DNA of 64,000 nt. Origin: Comamonadaceae bacterium UBA2121 (GTDB lineage: Bacteria > Pseudomonadota > Gammaproteobacteria > Burkholderiales > Burkholderiaceae_C). Position numbers and translations under genes: made by a program. Positions 60,343 through 64,000 of the stretch are shown in pieces (within the stretch, counting starts at the first letter, position 1; each line of letters opens with the position of its first letter). The DNA lies in the NCBI GenBank assembly GCA_002331385.1, contig DCYB01000005.1, forward strand, positions 259,351-323,350, in the 5' to 3' direction. The notes under the pieces are model-generated. The model was not told the origin of the DNA. It saw only the letters and a program-made list of their open reading frames with translations, and ran no database searches.

Positions 60343-61104
60343 TCAAACGCTAGGGCTGGAGAGTGAGCGGCCTCCGCAGACATAGATGGTCTGGCCTGTC
60401 ATGTAAGACGATTCCGGGCTAGCAAACATCTTCACCGCGTAGGCGATGTCTTGCGGCCGCCCCAGACGCCCGACCGGAATCGTGCTTTTGATTCGATCGA
60501 TTTGCTCCGTGCTGAGAGGTGCCAGAATCGGAGTATCAATCGCTCCCGGAGCAATGGCGTTCGCGGTGATTCCATGCTTTGCAAGCTCGATCGCCAAGGT
60601 GCGCGTCAAGCTGATCACGCCGCCTTTCGCCGCTGAGTAATTCGCTTGCCCGAATCCACCCAACCAAGCGCGTGACGATATATTGATGATGCGGCCGTGG
60701 CCCTGCTCAATCATGCCTTGGACTACCTCACGCACGCACAGGAATTGCGACTTTAAATTGACATCCAGAACGAGGTCCCACTCCTCTTCGCTCATCTTGG
60801 GGATGCGCTTGTCGCGCGTGAGCCCGGCGTTATTCACCAGCACATCCGGAGTCTTCCATCGCGCAGAGACCTGAGCGATAGCATCTCGCACTTGCGCACT
60901 CTGGGTCACATCGACCGTGCAGGCCATCAGATATTCCGCCTGCGATCCTGCGGCGGAAATAGCTGCATCCAGAGCCTCCCGATTCAAGTCGAAAAGCGCA
61001 ACGGCATATCCGCTATTCAGCAGATTCATTGCAATACCCAGGCCAATGCCCTGACCCGCGCCCGTAACGATAGCGACTCGCTTGTTGAAAGTATGGTGTT
61101 CCAT
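60343..61104 (-). CDS. Short-chain dehydrogenase/reductase (FabG-like)
   Basis: 253 residues from the ATG at 61104. SDR motifs: TGAGQGIGLGIAMNL cofactor loop (about 14-28), NNAGLTRD, the catalytic Ser in INISSRAW and the Tyr-x3-Lys in YSAAKGGVISLTRTLA, closing with the C-terminal YMTGQTIYVCGG. It probably oxidises the 3-hydroxyacyl-CoA made by the hydratases. It lies 4 bp before the next crotonase gene in the leftward operon. Confidence 0.88.
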   Translation of the reverse strand: MEHHTFNKRVAIVTGAGQGIGLGIAMNLLNSGYAVALFDLNREALDAAISAAGSQAEYLMACTVDVTQSAQVRDAIAQVSARWKTPDVLVNNAGLTRDKRIPKMSEEEWDLVLDVNLKSQFLCVREVVQGMIEQGHGRIINISSRAWLGGFGQANYSAAKGGVISLTRTLAIELAKHGITANAIAPGAIDTPILAPLSTEQIDRIKSTIPVGRLGRPQDIAYAVKMFASPESSYMTGQTIYVCGGRSLSSPSV

Positions 61105-61111
61105 GATGTTC

Positions 61112-62260
61112 TCAAGTAGAAAGAATGTGCACGGCCGACGCCGCATGATCAACGCCTGCAATGCCACCACCAGTGCATTGGGTCAATGCAACTGAAGCGT
61201 CCGCAACCTGCCGCGCCCCTGCGCGCCCCTCCAATTGCCAGACCATCTCCACCATTTGAGCAACCCCCGTTGCGCCCAAAGGATGTCCCTTTGCCAGTAG
61301 CCCGCCGCTGGGATTGACGGGGATGCGACCACCCAATGACGTGGCTCCACTAGCCAGCAACTCATGTGCTTCCCCGCGCTTGCAAAGGCCCAGTGCATCG
61401 TAGTAGACAAGTTCGGCAATGCTGAACGCATCGTGTAGTTCAATCACATCAATGTCGCTCGAGTTAACTCCCGCTTGCTCATAGGCCTTTGCCGCGGCCC
61501 GTGCTGTGATTTCTGCAGCCAGAATGTCGTCGCATCCCGTTTCCAATTTCCCTGACTGGATGCTGGATGCAAGAATGCGCACTGCTTTGGAGCGCTGGGC
61601 TGGCTTCTTGGTGCTCAACACCAAGGCCGCAGCTCCATCCACAGCAGACGGGCAACATTGCAGGAGAGTCAGTGGATCGAACACCATGCGCGAGTTCATC
61701 ACGTCGTCTAGTGACACTTCACTGCGAGTCTGCGCATACGGGTTGAGCACGCCGTGTTTGCGGTTCTTCACCGCCACGCCACCAAGCACATCGGCCTTCA
61801 CCCCGAATTCATGCAGATAGCGCATGGCACGCATTGCATATACCGCCGGCAAGGCGAGACCAGCTCTAGCGTATAGCTCCGTCATGTAGTCATTGCGCTG
61901 CAGGGGAATTGTTCCCCCACCGTTCGCTGTCAGCTTTTCCACGCCAAAAACAACTACGGTTTCGTACGCACCAGCAGCCAAGGCATGGCACGCGAGATGC
62001 ACACCGGTAGCACTGCTGGCACATGCGTTCTCGACGTTGTAAATTGGAGAGCCGTCGAGATCCAGGTCGCGCAGCAATACTTGGCCCAAGGCCATGCCGC
62101 CAAACACATTGCAGGCGTACATCGCTTCGATGTCTGGCAACTCGAGACCGGCATCGGCCACCGCATCGCACACAGCGGACTGCGTCAAATCCTGCATGGA
62201 TGCTTCGTGACGACCGAAGGGCGTCATGGCGACCCCGGAGATATAGATGGGAGTCTTCAT
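61112..62260 (-). CDS. SCPx-type thiolase / lipid-transfer-like acyltransferase
   Basis: 382 residues of the SCPx/nonspecific lipid-transfer thiolase group. The nucleophile region is NVENACASSATGVHLA (Cys near 84), with VIELHDAFSIAELVYYDALG and the NPSGGLLAKGHPLGATGVAQ segment near the C-terminus. It overlaps the following-to-the-right DUF35 gene by 4 bp (ATGA), the pairing seen for steroid side-chain aldolases (Ltp2 type) and other thiolases that need a DUF35 partner. It could thus be a thiolase or a retro-aldolase. Confidence 0.85.
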   Translation of the reverse strand: MKTPIYISGVAMTPFGRHEASMQDLTQSAVCDAVADAGLELPDIEAMYACNVFGGMALGQVLLRDLDLDGSPIYNVENACASSATGVHLACHALAAGAYETVVVFGVEKLTANGGGTIPLQRNDYMTELYARAGLALPAVYAMRAMRYLHEFGVKADVLGGVAVKNRKHGVLNPYAQTRSEVSLDDVMNSRMVFDPLTLLQCCPSAVDGAAALVLSTKKPAQRSKAVRILASSIQSGKLETGCDDILAAEITARAAAKAYEQAGVNSSDIDVIELHDAFSIAELVYYDALGLCKRGEAHELLASGATSLGGRIPVNPSGGLLAKGHPLGATGVAQMVEMVWQLEGRAGARQVADASVALTQCTGGGIAGVDHAASAVHILST

Positions 62261-62670
62261 GCGGCAGCCTTTTCAAGCGGATGAAATACATAGATGGGGC
62301 CGGCTTCGCTCATCTGCAGTGCAGGGCGAAGCGACTCCCCAATGATCGGGCGACGACCAGCAGGCAGTTCAATACACCCTAACACGCGCACACCTTCCGG
62401 GTAGTCAATCTGGCCCAACGTTTGCGGTGCCTTGTTCGTCTTCGGACTGAAATGGACGATGGTGTAGCTGTATAGCACCGGCGTACCTGTCAACTCCACC
62501 AATACACTGCATTTAGCCAGTGGAGAAGTTTCGGGTAGAGGAGGAAAGTGCAGAGACTTACGATCGCCCACTTGAGCGGCCAGTAACGAAATGGAGCCAT
62601 CGCTGGCTTCTCGCCATGGTTGCAGGGATGGGTCAACTCGGCGGTTCACTTCGCCATTCATTGAACTCAT
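62257..62670 (-). CDS. DUF35 OB-fold domain protein, partner of the SCPx thiolase
   Basis: 137 residues from the ATG at 62670 (the TTG at 62718 lies inside the preceding thiolase gene). VLYSYTIVHFSPKTNKAPQ and GQIDYPEGVRVLGCIEL match the OB-fold part of DUF35 proteins. The usual rubredoxin-like zinc ribbon (C-x2-C pairs) is not evident in the N-terminal half, so it may bind no zinc. DUF35 proteins bind acyl-CoA and complex with SCPx-type thiolases or aldolases. Its stop overlaps the start of the gene at 61112-62260. Confidence 0.8.
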   Translation of the reverse strand: MSSMNGEVNRRVDPSLQPWREASDGSISLLAAQVGDRKSLHFPPLPETSPLAKCSVLVELTGTPVLYSYTIVHFSPKTNKAPQTLGQIDYPEGVRVLGCIELPAGRRPIIGESLRPALQMSEAGPIYVFHPLEKAAA

Positions 62671-62714
62671 GGTCCGTCCTTCGGAATTCAAAATTGCTGA
62701 AAAATACTGGAGAC

Positions 62715-63914
62715 TCAAACGCGCTCAAATACGGCGGCCAGGCCTTGCCCACCACCGATGCACATGGTTTCAAGCCCGTAACGCACTTGGCGGCGCTGCA
62801 TCTCGTGCAACATTGAGGTGAGAATTCGCACACCCGTCGCACCGATGGGATGCCCCAACGAAATGCCTGAGCCGTTCACGTTGACGCGTTCATCGCTTTC
62901 GATTCCCCACTCACGCAGCACGGCAAGTACCTGACCCGCAAACGCTTCGTTCACTTCAATCAGCCCCATTTCGCACAAACTGAGCCCGATCCGAGGCATC
63001 AATCGCGCCACCGCTGGCACCGGTCCGATGCCCATTCGCAAGGGATGACACCCCGCTGCGGCCCAACCTACAAGACGCGCCATTGGCGTAAGCTTGTGCT
63101 CTTTCAAATAGCGTTCGGATACCACCAAGCAACCGGCTGCAGCGTCGTTCTGTTGACTCGCATTTCCAGCGGTCACCGTTCCTCCGGAAAGCACCGGCCG
63201 TAATGCGGACATGCTCACGCTATCAGCGCTCTCGCGAATACCTTCATCCCGCGAAAAGATGGTGGGATCGCCTCGCTTTTGGGCCACTGGTACAGGCACC
63301 ACCTCGGCGTCAAAGCGACCTTCACGCCAAGCAGCGGAAGCGTTCCGGTGACTCCGGATTGCCCACTGATCGGAGTCTTCGCGAGTAATCGCGTAATCGC
63401 GCACCAGGTTTTCGGCCGTTTCCACCGCACCACCAGAGCATGCGCCGTAACGAGAAACTGGTTGCGAATTCGTGCGACCCCGGTCCAAACGATCGTGGAG
63501 CTTCACATCTCCCATCCGGGAACCCCAGCGCATGTCATTGCTGTAGTACTCGATGTTGCTCATACTTTCTACGCCGCACACAAGCACTGCATTGGAGACA
63601 CCTGTCCGAACTTGCATGGAAGCGTCAATCACGGCCTGAAGGCCAGAACCACAGCGCCGATCCACTGCGTAACCTGGCACTTCATCAGGCAGGCCTGCCA
63701 CTGCTGCGGCATATCGACCAATGCAAGGCGCTTCGCTGGATTGATAGGACTGAGCAACGATGACTTCATCGCAGAGACCCGCCGGAAATTCCGAACGCTC
63801 CAGTACGGCCTTCATCACATGCGCGGCCAGCTTGTCCGCGGTGACTGACGCGAGCGAACCTCCAAATTTTCCAATCGGTGTGCGCAGAGGTGAAACGATG
63901 TATGCGTGTGACAT
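62715..63914 (-). CDS. Acetyl-CoA C-acyltransferase (thiolase)
   Basis: 399 residues, a classical degradative thiolase: VSPLRTPIGKFGGSLA at the N-terminus, the nucleophile in YAVDRRCGSGLQAVIDA (Cys near 89), VNGSGISLGHPIGATGVRI with the catalytic His, and ETMCIGGGQGLAAVFER with the second Cys near the C-terminus. It splits a 3-ketoacyl-CoA with CoA. With the SCPx-type thiolase there are two thiolytic enzymes in one operon, suggesting two rounds or two chain types. Confidence 0.93.
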   Translation of the reverse strand: MSHAYIVSPLRTPIGKFGGSLASVTADKLAAHVMKAVLERSEFPAGLCDEVIVAQSYQSSEAPCIGRYAAAVAGLPDEVPGYAVDRRCGSGLQAVIDASMQVRTGVSNAVLVCGVESMSNIEYYSNDMRWGSRMGDVKLHDRLDRGRTNSQPVSRYGACSGGAVETAENLVRDYAITREDSDQWAIRSHRNASAAWREGRFDAEVVPVPVAQKRGDPTIFSRDEGIRESADSVSMSALRPVLSGGTVTAGNASQQNDAAAGCLVVSERYLKEHKLTPMARLVGWAAAGCHPLRMGIGPVPAVARLMPRIGLSLCEMGLIEVNEAFAGQVLAVLREWGIESDERVNVNGSGISLGHPIGATGVRILTSMLHEMQRRQVRYGLETMCIGGGQGLAAVFERV

Positions 63915-63926
63915 AGTTATCCCGAA

Positions 63927-64000
63927 TCAATTCATTGCAACCAGTTCCGGCACCGCCGTGAACAGGTCGGCCACCAGACCGTAGTCGGCCACCGAGAAGA
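63927..64000 (-). CDS. etfA: Electron transfer flavoprotein alpha subunit, C-terminal end
   Basis: Only the last 23 codons are in the window, reading FSVADYGLVADLFTAVPELVAMN and a TGA at 63927-63929. SVADYGLVADLFTAVPEL is the conserved C-terminal end of EtfA/FixB, which takes electrons from acyl-CoA dehydrogenases to the quinone pool. It lies 12 bp upstream of the thiolase in the same direction, fitting an electron acceptor for the dehydrogenase at 58351-59505. Confidence 0.8.
   Translation of the reverse strand, partial: FSVADYGLVADLFTAVPELVAMN

Overview
The window is chromosomal DNA of a high-GC betaproteobacterium, most likely family Comamonadaceae (Comamonas/Delftia-like). The evidence is the core block rpmH-rnpA-yidD-yidC facing dnaA-dnaN-gyrB, the Burkholderiales protein types (Bug-family binding protein, Gram-negative porin) and the many CoA-dependent catabolic genes. 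This is the replication-origin neighbourhood: two DnaA boxes lie in the 358 bp between rpmH and dnaA.

Layout: (1) 1-10434, core genome: start of an oligopeptide-type ABC binding protein, the yidC operon with its terminator, the oriC-like spacer, dnaA, dnaN, gyrB. (2) 10441-33291, a 22.85 kb Tn7-like transposon. It begins 6 bp after the gyrB stop codon, has inverted ends TGTAGGTGAC...GTCACCTACA, 19-bp internal repeats that look like transposase-binding sites, and a 5-bp target duplication TTTTG. It encodes tnsA, tnsB, tnsC and a large TniQ/TnsD-like targeting protein. Its cargo looks like anti-phage defence: a lone XRE regulator, a PIN nuclease convergent with a RloC/PrrC-like ATPase, a three-gene TerB/ATPase/helicase operon matching Shango, a translationally coupled operon of three HAD-fold phosphatase paralogues, and an OLD-family ATPase-TOPRIM nuclease. 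A second, decayed left end (33298-33372) lies directly beside the right target duplication, so the site after gyrB appears to have been used at least twice.

(3) 33492-45561, a long leftward operon (acyl-CoA dehydrogenase, enoyl-CoA hydratase, SDR, branched-chain-type ABC transporter, TetR regulator, CoA ligase, thioesterase) and a divergent second CoA ligase: uptake, CoA activation and beta-oxidation-like breakdown of an unidentified carboxylic acid. (4) 45708-52343, a leftward operon with a multi-rhodanese protein, RidA, a Bug binding protein, a thiol-dioxygenase-like cupin, a tandem alpha/beta-hydrolase and a cystathionine beta-lyase-like enzyme, plausibly for an organosulfur compound. A LysR regulator precedes it, with a divergent porin and an exported M20 amidohydrolase. 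(5) 56591-64000, a leftward CoA-catabolic operon (etfA end, thiolase, DUF35 protein, SCPx-type thiolase, SDR, two enoyl-CoA hydratases, acyl-CoA dehydrogenase, MaoC hydratase) resembling beta-oxidation sets for steroid-like or branched substrates.

The most interesting material is the transposon: its use of the gyrB 3' end as attachment site, its tandem history, the three-HAD operon, and the PIN/anticodon-nuclease-like pair. No tRNA, rRNA or CRISPR array was recognised.
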